A DNA stretch of 64,000 bases from Salinimicrobium profundisediminis. Lineage in GTDB: Bacteria > Bacteroidota > Bacteroidia > Flavobacteriales > Flavobacteriaceae. The position numbers were made by a program, and so were the translations under genes. This document shows, in pieces, positions 1 to 9,500 of this stretch. The notes beneath the pieces are model-generated. The model was not told the origin of the DNA. It saw nothing but the letters and a program-made list of their open reading frames with translations, and searched no databases. The stretch is taken from the NCBI RefSeq assembly GCF_026241755.1, contig NZ_JAPJDA010000003.1:1-64000 (forward strand), read 5' to 3'. Numbering within the stretch: position 1 is the first letter of the stretch; every line of letters starts with the position of its first letter.

Positions 1-99
1 GACTCAGGTGAAAAAACCACTCCTTTAAATATCTACCAACAAAAAAGCCGCCTAAAAATTACTTTTCAGACAGCCTCTTTTATTTCAGAAGTAATGTAG
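1..99 (+). CDS. 3' end of an unidentified gene (partial)
   Basis: A reading frame is open from the first base of the window to a TAG at 97-99 and gives 32 residues ending in SFISEVM. The start lies outside the window, so neither family nor function can be judged. The frame may be the real end of an upstream gene or chance. About 120 bases of AT-rich spacer separate it from the next gene. Confidence 0.4.
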   Translation, partial: DSGEKTTPLNIYQQKSRLKITFQTASFISEVM

Positions 100-220
100 C
101 TCAGGGTTAGGTTTTTCAGAAAAAAAAGAATGTGGTGTGAGCGATGGGATTTTTTCCATTCTTATGGATTTTTTCCTACATTTTTAAAATAAATTGCTAC
201 TTTTACCTTTTTTGAAGCCC

Positions 221-1696
221 ATGAAAGAGCAGTTATTTGCAGTTATTGATGTCGAAACAACAGGAGGCGGGATTAATGGAAACCGCCTTACAGAAATTTG
301 CGTGGTGCTGCTTCGCGGTTCTAAAATTGTCGACAAGTTTACCAGCCTTATCAATCCCGAAAAAGAAATTCCGCGGCACATCACCGGTTTAACCGGAATT
401 GACAATGCCATGGTTGCCGATGCTCCAAAATTTCATGAGGTAGCTAAAAAGATTGAAGAGATTACCCGGGATGCCATTTTTGTAGCGCATAACGTGAATT
501 TCGATTACAATGTACTTCGGAATGAATTTAAGGAGCTGGGATTTGATTACACCCGTAGAAAACTCTGTACTGTTCGCCTTGCCCGTAAACTTATGCCGGG
601 TTTATTTTCCTACAGCCTGGGGAGGTTGTGCGATTCTATTAATATTCCTATTTCCAACCGCCACAGGGCCGAAGGGGATACCGATGCCACAGTTATTCTC
701 TTTCAACGCCTGCTGTCGTTAGATGATGATTATAAGGTGATCAATTCTTTTTTGCATGTACGTTCGCGACAGGCCACTTTACCGCCACATCTTGATGCCG
801 AAGAAATTCACAGCCTGCCCGAAAGTCCGGGGATCTATTTGTTCAAAGACAGGCAGCAAAAAGTGATCTATGCCGGGAAAGCCATTGACATTAAGAAAAG
901 GGTGATCTCCCATTTCTACGATCGTATGAGCAAGGAATATGAACTGGGGCAGGAAACTTATTCTATTGACTACGAAACTACTGGGAATGAGCTGATGGCT
1001 TTGCTGTTGGAAGCAGAATGCATTAGAAAGTATTATCCCAAATTCAACCGGGCGCAAAAAAGGCCGGGGCCGGTATTTCAAATTGTAAGCTATACTAACC
1101 AACGCGGTATTTTGCAGCTGGCTATAGAAAAGACCAGCAAGCGTAGGAAATCTATAGGCACTTTTTATAGTCGTAGCCTGGCGCAGGAAAAACTAGAATA
1201 TTTATGTCGTGAGTTTAAACTCTGCCCAAAGTACTGCAGCCTTCAGGCTAATGTAGAACAGTGTAGGCATTATGAAATAGTGAGTTGTGAAGGTATATGC
1301 ACCGGGGAAGAGGAGATTGAATCGTACAATAATAAGGTAACGGCAGCTATTGGTTCCCTTACAGAAGAATCTTCCACATTTGTGATAAGGGAAAAAGGAA
1401 GGCACTATGAAGAGGAGGCATTTATATTGGTAAAGGCAGGAAAATATTCGGGTTACGGCTTTATAGATGCTGACACGGCAATAAGTGGCCCCGATGATCT
1501 TGAACCTTTTTTGAAGCCACAGCCGGCCACGTATCACACCAACAAGATCCTGAGCAATTACATGCGGAAGCAGGGAAAACCCAACGTGGTATTTTTTAAA
1601 ACTTCTGAAGAAGCTTCAGAATTTAAACCGGAAGTAAGAACCAGAAAAAATGCCAGGATCATGGCTACTCACGGCACACTTTCGCTTTTTGAATAA
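221..1696 (+). CDS. DnaQ-like 3'-5' exonuclease fused to GIY-YIG endonuclease
   Basis: About 491 residues. The N-terminal half is a DEDDh exonuclease: the DxE motif lies in VIDVETTGG near residue 9, the second motif in HNVNFDYN near 90, and the third in HRAEGDTDAT near 148. The middle is a GIY-YIG nuclease of the UvrC/Cho type (PGIYLFKD near 200, then YAGKAIDIKKR, ending near YYPKFNR). A C-terminal region of about 200 residues carries several cysteines (LCPKYC, CEGICTGEEE). Family members are commonly annotated as polymerase III epsilon-like. The UvrC-like nuclease suggests a role in excision repair, which is inference. I chose ATG 221 over the upstream in-frame TTG at 194 because the latter lies in promoter-like sequence (TACTTTTA near 198) and codes for nothing conserved. 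Confidence 0.88.
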   Translation: MKEQLFAVIDVETTGGGINGNRLTEICVVLLRGSKIVDKFTSLINPEKEIPRHITGLTGIDNAMVADAPKFHEVAKKIEEITRDAIFVAHNVNFDYNVLRNEFKELGFDYTRRKLCTVRLARKLMPGLFSYSLGRLCDSINIPISNRHRAEGDTDATVILFQRLLSLDDDYKVINSFLHVRSRQATLPPHLDAEEIHSLPESPGIYLFKDRQQKVIYAGKAIDIKKRVISHFYDRMSKEYELGQETYSIDYETTGNELMALLLEAECIRKYYPKFNRAQKRPGPVFQIVSYTNQRGILQLAIEKTSKRRKSIGTFYSRSLAQEKLEYLCREFKLCPKYCSLQANVEQCRHYEIVSCEGICTGEEEIESYNNKVTAAIGSLTEESSTFVIREKGRHYEEEAFILVKAGKYSGYGFIDADTAISGPDDLEPFLKPQPATYHTNKILSNYMRKQGKPNVVFFKTSEEASEFKPEVRTRKNARIMATHGTLSLFE

Positions 1697-1712
1697 TGAA
1701 ATAATCAGTTGA

Positions 1713-1734
1713 AAATTTGCCATTTTTGACACTC
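1713..1734 (+). repeat. Dispersed element, core TTGCCATTTTTGACACTCC
   Basis: One copy of the dispersed short element, 17 bases after the stop of the exonuclease gene. It contains an exact CCATTTTTGA at 1720-1729. Confidence 0.6.
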
Positions 1735-1772
1735 CTGTTGAAGTAAGTCCTTTCAGAAGAGTGTATAAAAAA

Positions 1773-1806
1773 CTAAAAGTTACCGAATTGCTTCAGTAAC
1801 TTTTAG
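1773..1806 (-). terminator. Rho-independent terminator of the glycosyltransferase gene
   Basis: A perfect 11-bp stem, CTAAAAGTTAC at 1773-1783 and GTAACTTTTAG at 1796-1806. Read on the minus strand it is followed by TTTTTTATA, so it fits the end of the leftward gene whose stop is at 1838. Confidence 0.8.
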
Positions 1807-1837
1807 AACAGGAGGGCTAGATCTTGAATTAAATAAT

Positions 1838-3298
1838 TTAAGCGGCTTGTTTCTTCACCGGTAGTTCACGGGTTAACCAGCCTCTTCTATTAGCTGTGGC
1901 CATGGCATAAGGGGTGATCCAGAACAATCCGAAAGTATAAAAGATACTGTACGAATAGGCCCAAAAAGCTTCAGCAATATTGTATTTCTTCGCATAAAAG
2001 AAAGCCGGCAGACTGGAGAAAATTAAGATACTTAAGAGGGTAGAACTAATGAACAACACCGGGTGCAGCACCAGTAACACGATCATGATAAAGAATAACG
2101 GATAGGCGGTTAACATGTGCATCCATTGGTTAAGAAGTAAAAGTCGGGTACCCAGTTTTGATCCATTCCGGAAAGGTTTAAAAGCAAACTTGGTCATCAT
2201 AAGGTTTTCCCGCACGTTGCTTCGTTCCCAGCGGGTAAACATCTTGTGCAGACTGCTGAATTTTTCAGGAATATTGGTAAGAACATAAGCGTTTCGCTGG
2301 AACAGAACGTGATAACCCTGCTTAAGGATCATGTTTGTCATGGCCCTGTCTTCACCAATATCTGTAGGTTGCCCCATGAACTTTTGGTTGATCCATTCGG
2401 AAAGACAGTTCATTACGGCTTTGCTTCTATAGGCTGCAAGAGCACCGGGAGTACATAGTACCGATCCCAAAACACTTTGTGCCGAACGTATAAATTCAAA
2501 ACTGAAAACAAAACTCACGTTCAGCATACGTGGGATGATGGCTTTTTGATTGTTGAGTACACGAACATTTCCTGCAACTGCCCCGCAGTCTTTATTGATG
2601 ACGAATGGGGAGACCAGGTTGCGAAGCGTATCTTTTTCAACTATAGAATCACTGTCTACCGTGACAAACACCTCGCCTGTGGCAAGATTAAATCCGCGGT
2701 AAAGCGCATGTCTTTTTCCCTGGTTGGTAGGTTGTTGATAGATATCAACGCTCTCTCCCAGCAATTCTTTTGCTTTCTTCATCCATTCCCAGGTGTCGTC
2801 TTTACTGCCGTCGTCAATGGCGATTAGCTGTAGTTTTTCTTCGGGATAAAGGCTATTGGTTAAACTCACCAGGGTGTCATACACCTGCCTGCCTTCATTA
2901 TATGCGGGTACAATAACAGTACAGGCCGGCAATTCTTCATCGGTCACCGAATCAACAGGTTTATACCGAAAGAATAAACTCCCAACGTAAGCAAGGAAAC
3001 CCATCCTGAAAAGTAACAGGAAACCCGATACAAACAGGAGGATCATACCGCCAATGGTATTCATTCTTCCAAGGTTCATTTGCTCAAACTGCGGCTGAAG
3101 CAGATATACAGTTAAGGCTCCTCCAAGTAATAACAGGAATGTACCCGCTAAAGTGAACAGGTGCCTTTTGGTAAAAGATGCCTTTTGGTAATTTTCCGGG
3201 ACCTGTTGGGTTGCTGTAGCATCTTGCTGCGTAGCTTTAGTAACATCAGGTTTTCTAAAAGAAGCGGATGAAGTTAATTTTAAGTCTCTTGAAATCAT
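1838..3298 (-). CDS. Membrane glycosyltransferase, family 2 (hyaluronan/chitin synthase-like)
   Basis: 486 residues. A polar N-terminal stretch is followed by two membrane segments (about 47-66 and 80-103), a cytoplasmic GT-A catalytic domain, and a cluster of membrane segments from about 400 to 470. Catalytic signatures visible: IVPAYNEG near 130, IDDGSKDDT near 160, the metal-binding VDSDS near 215, the GED general-base motif near 314, and the processive-type RWERSN near 353. This pattern is typical of processive polysaccharide synthases such as NodC, HasA and PgaC. It probably makes and exports an extracellular beta-linked polymer, but the sugar cannot be read from sequence. It stands alone, with its own terminator at 1773-1806. 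Confidence 0.88.
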   Translation of the reverse strand: MISRDLKLTSSASFRKPDVTKATQQDATATQQVPENYQKASFTKRHLFTLAGTFLLLLGGALTVYLLQPQFEQMNLGRMNTIGGMILLFVSGFLLLFRMGFLAYVGSLFFRYKPVDSVTDEELPACTVIVPAYNEGRQVYDTLVSLTNSLYPEEKLQLIAIDDGSKDDTWEWMKKAKELLGESVDIYQQPTNQGKRHALYRGFNLATGEVFVTVDSDSIVEKDTLRNLVSPFVINKDCGAVAGNVRVLNNQKAIIPRMLNVSFVFSFEFIRSAQSVLGSVLCTPGALAAYRSKAVMNCLSEWINQKFMGQPTDIGEDRAMTNMILKQGYHVLFQRNAYVLTNIPEKFSSLHKMFTRWERSNVRENLMMTKFAFKPFRNGSKLGTRLLLLNQWMHMLTAYPLFFIMIVLLVLHPVLFISSTLLSILIFSSLPAFFYAKKYNIAEAFWAYSYSIFYTFGLFWITPYAMATANRRGWLTRELPVKKQAA

Positions 3299-3580
3299 AT
3301 AGAATTATGTACTTATTTCTGTTTAAACTTTCTTGTAAGAGATGGTTTTCTCCGGGAAAGGAAGTACCAATTCACATACCAAATCTAAACAGGTGATAAT
3401 GAAGGGGGATTTTGCAGTAACTGGGGAAAATAAGTGGGAGCAGGTGAGAAAGTTGTGGATTAAATCCACAATAATCTGTTTTAAAACCCGCAAAGAAAGG
3501 TAGGAGTTCAACAATAAATATAGGAATAGTTAGAAATGGGATTTATTGTTGACACAACTTGTACTGCAGTAAAATAAGAA

Positions 3581-3614
3581 AAAAACCCTCAGCAATTTTG
3601 CTAAGGGTTTTTTC
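3581..3614. terminator. Strong hairpin with T-runs on both sides
   Basis: 15-bp arms with one mismatch (AAAAACCCTCAGCAA / TTGCTAAGGGTTTTT) around a 2-base loop centre. T-runs follow on both strands, so it could end transcripts from either direction. Neither flanking gene ends here. Confidence 0.7.
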
Positions 3615-3773
3615 TCCATTCTTGTTACGAGTAAAAACCGGTAGATTTAAACAAATGTTCTTTCCCCCCAGAATAACATTTGACAAGCCGAAGTTAATCA
3701 ACTCTTTCACCTCCCAATCTTAACTCAATAGAATTTCTGATGAAGCTAAGATAAAGAGGAATAATATCTTTTG

Positions 3774-3798
3774 AAATACCTATTTATAGGTATTTTTT
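3774..3798 (+). terminator. Second terminator-like hairpin, AAATACCTAT/ATAGGTATTT
   Basis: A perfect 10-bp inverted repeat with a TT centre, followed by a run of T's on the plus strand. It could be the end of a small transcript starting after 3614, or a repressor site. Confidence 0.5.
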
Positions 3799-3902
3799 AT
3801 GCACTTCTTCAGAAGGTGTTGATTGCTTTTTTATAGTAGAGCCTGAACCTATTGAAAGCACTTACAAAATAGTTTTATCAAGACTGATGGCTTCAAAAGT
3901 TT

Positions 3903-3926
3903 ACTTCCAAAAATGCTATTTTTGAC
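3903..3926 (+). repeat. Dispersed element, TTCCAAAAATGCTATTTTTGAC
   Basis: Near-palindromic copy with an AAAAATG/CTATTTTT dyad, followed by ACCT as in several other copies. Confidence 0.55.
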
Positions 3927-4047
3927 ACCTCTTTTATTTATGTGAGAAAATCTTCAAGAGGAATTCAGAGGTTAGAAATCTTCCTTAAAAATTCATAAAG
4001 AATTAAACCTTCGTAAATCAACGTGAGACAAACGCTTCAATTTCAGT

Positions 4048-4088
4048 AAAATAAACTAGGAAACTTTTTTTGTTTTTTAGTTTATTTT
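4048..4088. promoter_or_regulatory. Operator candidate for the efflux operon (17-bp inverted repeat)
   Basis: Left arm AAAATAAACTAGGAAAC (4048-4064) and right arm GTTTTTTAGTTTATTTT (4072-4088) are inverted repeats matching at 15 of 17 positions, around a T7 spacer. The dyad overlaps the -33 element, as expected for a repressor that blocks the promoter. The TetR regulator encoded at 9816-10424 is the obvious candidate ligand (inference). Confidence 0.65.
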
Positions 4089-4101
4089 GGCCTTATCTTT
4101 G
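4070..4101 (+). promoter_or_regulatory. Efflux operon promoter (TTG ... TATCTTTG)
   Basis: A TTG at 4070-4072 and TATCTTTG at 4094-4101 are separated by 21 bases and match the Bacteroidota TTG/TAnnTTTG promoter pattern. The start codon is at 4142. Confidence 0.65.
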
Positions 4102-4141
4102 CTTCGCTTTATACGATTAAAGAAATTAAAACAAGAGTGAA

Positions 4142-5482
4142 ATGAAGAAATTACTATTAGGCTTGCTTTTTACTACCGGCTTCGCCTTTGCTCAAGATCC
4201 TGTAGAACTGGATCTAAATGAGGCCGTAAGCTACGCCCTGGAGCATAAAGCTGAAGCTGAAAAGGCACGGTTAGACATAAAAAGTGCCGATGCAAAGATT
4301 GCCGAGGTGAGAGCCAGTGCGTTGCCAAACCTTTCGGCAAGTGCAAACACCACTTATAATCCCCTTTTACAGGAGAACGTTTTGCCGGGAGAGATCTTTG
4401 GGATGCCGGGCGAAGATATCGCGGTAGCTTTTGGAAAGGAATGGACCTCAAATGCCACAGCACAGTTAACACAAACCCTTTTTAATCAGCAGGTATTTAC
4501 CGGTCTAAAAGCGGCAAAATCTACCAAAGAATTTTATCAGCTTAATGCTCAACTCACCAATGAAGAGATCATTGAGCGGGTAGCAAATGCTTATTACCAG
4601 GTATACCAGGCACAGCAAATGCTGGAAAATTTACAAAGTAACCTGGAGCTTACAGAACAGACTGTAGAAATTGTACAGGGTTTATTTGAAAACGGCCTGG
4701 CGAAGAAAATTGATTATGATCGTACCAAAGTGGCACTAAATAACCTGATTGCCAACAGGCAACAGGTGCTTAACTCTGTAGCCCTTAGCGAGAATGCTTT
4801 GAAGTTCATGATAGGTATGCCTATTGGGCAGGAAATTAGACTTCCGGAGCGGACTTTTGATCCGGTCATTTTGCCTGAAATCAATCCTCAAATGGTTGAA
4901 CGAACCGAAGTACAGCTTTTAAATAAACAACTGGAACTACTTAACTGGCAGAAGAAAGCCAGTATTGCTGAGTATTATCCTTCTCTGGCATTAGTGGCCA
5001 ACTACGGATGGCTGGGACAGGGAGATGTTATTCCTCTTGGAAACGGTGAGGATAAAGGTGTTTACTGGTCCGATATGTCGGCTATAGGGGTTAATCTAAG
5101 TATCCCCATCTTTAATGGAGGGGCAACCAAAGCAAGAGTAAAACAAAACCAGTTTGAGATTGAAAAAGCCCGTGAAGACCTTGAAGATACCAAACTTGCA
5201 ATGGAGCTGGCCCATGCCAATGCGGTAGCTCAATTAGAGAACAATTTACTCACTATTCAAACTCAGGAAGATAACGTTGAGCTGGCCCGTGAGGTATTTG
5301 AAGATACGCAAAACAACTACGGTCTTGGTCTTGCCAGTCTTAATGACATGCTTGACGCCGAAAGAGATTTAGCTGAAGCGAAGAATAACCTTACCAACGC
5401 CCGACTTGATTACAAACTTGCCGAAGTGCAGTTATTGAGATCACAGGGACAATTAGAAACACTTACCAATAATACTTTATAA
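4142..5482 (+). CDS. TolC-family outer-membrane efflux channel
   Basis: 446 residues with a signal peptide (MKKLLLGLLF to AFAQ, cleavage near residue 18). The rest is rich in long alpha-helices with the pseudo-duplicated pattern of the outer-membrane efflux protein family, including NAYYQVYQAQQ near 145 and the matching GLASLNDMLDAERDLAEAK segment near 400. It is the outer-membrane exit duct of a tripartite pump. It is first in the operon: the adaptor begins 1 base after its stop and the pump follows, so the three are very likely made together from the promoter at 4094-4101. The transported compound is unknown. Confidence 0.92.
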   Translation: MKKLLLGLLFTTGFAFAQDPVELDLNEAVSYALEHKAEAEKARLDIKSADAKIAEVRASALPNLSASANTTYNPLLQENVLPGEIFGMPGEDIAVAFGKEWTSNATAQLTQTLFNQQVFTGLKAAKSTKEFYQLNAQLTNEEIIERVANAYYQVYQAQQMLENLQSNLELTEQTVEIVQGLFENGLAKKIDYDRTKVALNNLIANRQQVLNSVALSENALKFMIGMPIGQEIRLPERTFDPVILPEINPQMVERTEVQLLNKQLELLNWQKKASIAEYYPSLALVANYGWLGQGDVIPLGNGEDKGVYWSDMSAIGVNLSIPIFNGGATKARVKQNQFEIEKAREDLEDTKLAMELAHANAVAQLENNLLTIQTQEDNVELAREVFEDTQNNYGLGLASLNDMLDAERDLAEAKNNLTNARLDYKLAEVQLLRSQGQLETLTNNTL

Positions 5483-5483
5483 A

Positions 5484-6539
5484 ATGAAAAAGAAATCCAT
5501 CATAACAATAGTAGCGCTTGTAGGAGTTGCTGTAGCTTTCTTTCTAATCCTTCAGAATAACAAAAACAAAAACGAAGCAGAATTAGAGATTGTAGCTCAA
5601 AAGAATACTGAAGTTTCAGTAAGAACTGCAAATGTGACAAGTGAAAATATAAGTGGACAGTTCACCGTAAACGGAACTTTTGAGCCTGAAACCCGGGCGA
5701 ATATTTCCGCAGAAATGGGTGGTCAAATTGTTGAGATCTATGTAGAAGAGGGAAGTGAAGTGAAAAAAGGGCAGGTTGTTGCCAAACTTTCGGGAGATAA
5801 GATCAATGTAAACGTCAATAATGCAAAAGCAAATCTTGACAATGCAGAATCTACTTTGAGTAGATATGAAGCAGCTTTTCAAACCGGAGGTGTAACCGCC
5901 GTTCAGCTTGACCAGGCACGTTTACAGGTGCAAAATGCAAGAGCACAATATAAATCGGCTCAACTTAGCTCGGGCGATACCAATGTGCGTTCAAAAATAA
6001 GCGGTATTGTAAACAAGAAGATGGTAGAAGAGGGAATGGTAGTTGGTGCCGGTACGCCAATCATCGAGGTGGTAAATATCTCTTCGCTTGAACTTAGGGT
6101 TGAAGTAGATGAAGCTTTGGTAAGCCGTGTCCAAATTGGTGACACCGTGAATGTGGTGCCAAGTGTAACAAAAGATACCATTAAAGGAAAGATAAGCTTT
6201 ATAGCTCCTGCTTCAAACGGAGCCTTGAAATTTCCTGTAGAGATCACAGTTGAGAATGAGAATGGGCAAAGAAAAGCAGGGATGTATGCTACTGCGGTTT
6301 TCAATGAAACTGGAAATGACAATGTACTTACTATTCCAAGAGAAGCCTTTGTGGGTAGTGTAAGCGATAACAAGATTTTTGTGGTAGAGAACGGAACTGC
6401 ACAACTCAAGGAGATACAGACAGGGATTAACTACGGAGATAAAGTGCAGGTTACTGCCGGACTTAATGAAGGAGATGTAGTGGTGACCAGCGGACAAATT
6501 AACCTTACCGACAATACTGCGGTAAACATTCTAAAATAA
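5484..6539 (+). CDS. RND efflux periplasmic adaptor (HlyD/MFP family)
   Basis: 351 residues. An N-terminal membrane anchor (residues about 5-23, IITIVALVGVAVAFFLIL) is followed by a split lipoyl domain (ISAEMGGQIVEIYVEEGSEVKKGQ near 75-98 and the second half near 170, RSKISGIV), a short coiled-coil hairpin between them (about 105-155), and beta-barrel and membrane-proximal domains. The short hairpin is typical of adaptors working with RND pumps. It joins the inner-membrane pump to the TolC-like channel. The gene begins 1 base after the channel stop and ends 6 bases before the pump start. Confidence 0.92.
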   Translation: MKKKSIITIVALVGVAVAFFLILQNNKNKNEAELEIVAQKNTEVSVRTANVTSENISGQFTVNGTFEPETRANISAEMGGQIVEIYVEEGSEVKKGQVVAKLSGDKINVNVNNAKANLDNAESTLSRYEAAFQTGGVTAVQLDQARLQVQNARAQYKSAQLSSGDTNVRSKISGIVNKKMVEEGMVVGAGTPIIEVVNISSLELRVEVDEALVSRVQIGDTVNVVPSVTKDTIKGKISFIAPASNGALKFPVEITVENENGQRKAGMYATAVFNETGNDNVLTIPREAFVGSVSDNKIFVVENGTAQLKEIQTGINYGDKVQVTAGLNEGDVVVTSGQINLTDNTAVNILK

Positions 6540-6545
6540 GAGAAA

Positions 6546-9500
6546 ATGAAATTAGCAGAAGTTTCTATTAAAAGGCCCAGCCTGGTGATTGTAATGCTTG
6601 CATTACTTATCATAGGAGGACTTTTTAGCTATAGTCAGCTCAACTATGAGTTGATCCCAAAATTTGAAGTGAAGGTGGTCACAGTGATGACCGTCTACCC
6701 CGGGGCATCGCCGGCCGAGGTGGAGAACACGGTTTCCCGAAAGATAGAAGACGCGGTTTCTTCCCTTGAGAACATCAAGAAGATCCAGACAAAATCTTTT
6801 GAAAGCTTGTCGGTAGTTACCATTCAGTTTAACAATGATGCCGATGTTGACTTTCTACTTAATGAAGCCCAGCGTAAGATCAACTCCATTAGGTCTGACC
6901 TGCCAGAGGATATTGACGAGCCATCGCTCTCCCAGTTCTCACTTTCAGACTTACCCGTGGTAAGCCTTGGGGTTACAGGTAACCTTTCAGAAAATGAGCT
7001 TTATGAGTTGATAGATCAAAAGATTGAGCCTGCTTTTTCAAGACTTTCGGGGGTAGCACAGGTGAACGTTGTTGGTGGCCAGGAAAGAGAGATTAGGGTA
7101 AATATTGACCCAAACAAACTTGAAGGTTACGGTCTTACCGTACCACAGGTACAACAAATTATTACAGCTTCCAACCTTGACTTTCCTACAGGAAACCTTA
7201 CTACCCGTGAAAATACCACGCTTATCAGGCTTTCAGGAAAAATCCAGTCGGTTGATGAGCTTAGAAATCTGGTAATTGCATCTCAGAATGGCCAGAACAT
7301 TCGGTTAACAGATGTTGCTGAAGTTCAGGATACTCAAAAAGAAACAGAGAAAATTGCCAGGATTAACCGTCAAAGTACCATTTTACTACAGGTTCAGAAG
7401 CAAACAGATGCCAATGCGGTAACTGTAAGTGAACTTGTTCAGGAAAAAATGGCCGAATTAGAGCAACAGTATGCAGATCAAGGCATTGAACTTACCATGG
7501 CAAATGATACGTCTACCTTTACCCTTGCAGCAGCCGATTCGGTAATCAAAGACCTTTTGATCGCGGTAGGGCTTGTGGCCTTTGTAATGCTTTTCTTCCT
7601 GCATAGTTACAGGAATGCGCTTATCGTGATGGTGGCAATTCCAACCTCGCTTATCGCAACATTTATAGGAATGTTATTGCTTGGTTATAGTTTGAACCTC
7701 ATGAGTTTACTTGCCCTTTCGTTGGTGGTAGGTATCCTGGTAGATGATGCGATTGTGGTGATTGAGAACATTCACCGCCACATGGAGATGGGTAAAAACA
7801 AAGTACGTGCGGCTTATGATGGAGCAAAAGAGATTGGGTTTACAGTAACTGCAATTACCCTGGTAATTGTGGTGGTGTTCCTGCCTATTGCCCTTAGTAG
7901 CGGACTTGTTGCCAACATTATTGCACAGTTTTGTGTGACGGTAATTATTGCCACCTTGTTGTCGTTACTGGTTTCATTTACCGTGGTGCCATGGCTTTTC
8001 TCCAGATATGGAAAACTGGAACTCATTAGTGGCGATTCTTTCTTCGGAAAAATCATTCACCATTTTGAGAAGGGGCTTACGTGGTTTACCGAAGAAGTTA
8101 CCAAGATCCTTAACTGGTCTCTTGATAATAAAATTAAAACCTTCGTTATAGTGTTTGTGCTGTTTGTGAGCTCTATAACTTTAGTGGGTATGGGTTATAT
8201 CGGGTCAGATTTCTTCCCGAGGACCGATAGAGGAGAATTTCTTGTACAGCTTGAAATAGACAAGGATGCTTCTATAGAGGAAACCAATTTTATTACCCAA
8301 AAAGCAGAAAACTATCTTGCACAGTTGCCCGAAGTTGAGCGAATAATCACTACTGTTGGGCAGTCAAGTAGTGGAGGAATGGGTGGTGCACAGGCTACCA
8401 ATTACAAATCAGAAATCAACGTTACCCTTGTAGACAAATCTGAAAGAGATGATAAAACAAATGTCTATGCGGCTAAACTAACCCGCGCCCTGGAGCAGGA
8501 ATTGGTGGGCGCTAAGGTAACTACCGTACCTGTGGGCATAGTTGGGGCTGAAGAAGCACCATTGCAAATGACCGTTACCGGAAATTCTTTTGAAGATGCC
8601 ATCACTTATGCTGAAGCTGCTGAAGAAATTCTGCGGAATATAGACGGGGCGACAGAAATTGAACTAAGTGTTGAAGAAGGTAACCCTGAAATTTCGGTAA
8701 ATGTAGACCGTGATAAAATGGCATCTTTAGGACTTAATGTTGCCGTGGTGGGGCAAACCCTGCGTACTGCCTTCAGTGGAAATACCGATAATAAGTTCCG
8801 TACCGGAAGCACCGAGTATGACATTAACATCATTTTTGATGAGGCTTCAAGAAACAATATTGAAGATGTAAGGAATATTCAGTTTATAAACAATCAGGGG
8901 CAAAGAATCAACCTGTCTCAGTTTGCCGACATTACTTATGAATCTGGCCCTTCTTTGCTGGAGCGTTATGACCGTTCACCATCTGTGACCGTTAAGGCCC
9001 AGACTGTGGGTAAAACTACCGGTGCTGTAGCACAGGAATGGGAAGAGAAACTGGCCAGTGTAGAACAGCCTAAAGGAGTAGACTGGACCTGGGGAGGAAA
9101 CATGGAAAACCAGAGTGAAGGTTTTGGAACGCTGGGTATTGCCCTTTTAGCTGCAATTATGCTGGTGTACATGATCATGGTGGTGTTGTATGATGACTTT
9201 GTGAAACCGTTTATTGTATTGTTCTCCATTCCGCTTTCGTTTATCGGGGCATTATGGGCACTTGCACTCACCAATAACAGTTTGAATATTTTTACCATTC
9301 TGGGAATCATTATGCTTATTGGATTGGTTGCCAAAAATGCCATTCTGTTAGTAGATTTTGCCAACCACAGGCTGGCACACGGTGAGAAAATACGCGATGC
9401 ATTGATCCAGGCGAACCACGCCCGTTTACGCCCTATTTTGATGACTACCATTGCGATGGTCTTCGGGATGTTGCCAATCGCCCTTGCATCGGGTGCAGCG

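Larger units (their letters stand above)
3299..4141. other. Long divergent intergenic region (843 bases)
   Basis: No convincing protein gene. It holds, left to right: the glycosyltransferase upstream region, two terminator-like hairpins (3581-3614 and 3774-3798), a copy of the dispersed element at 3903-3926, and the efflux operon operator/promoter (4048-4101). Terminator hairpins between two divergent promoters are unexpected and suggest a short untranslated transcript. Confidence 0.6.

Noticed and set aside
3323-3514. 63-codon leftward frame in the divergent region
   Set aside because: It overlaps the likely upstream region of the glycosyltransferase, shows no family pattern and lacks support from spacing or start context.
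4173-4472. 99-codon frame opposite the TolC-family gene
   Set aside because: Shadow of a confident gene with no pattern of its own.
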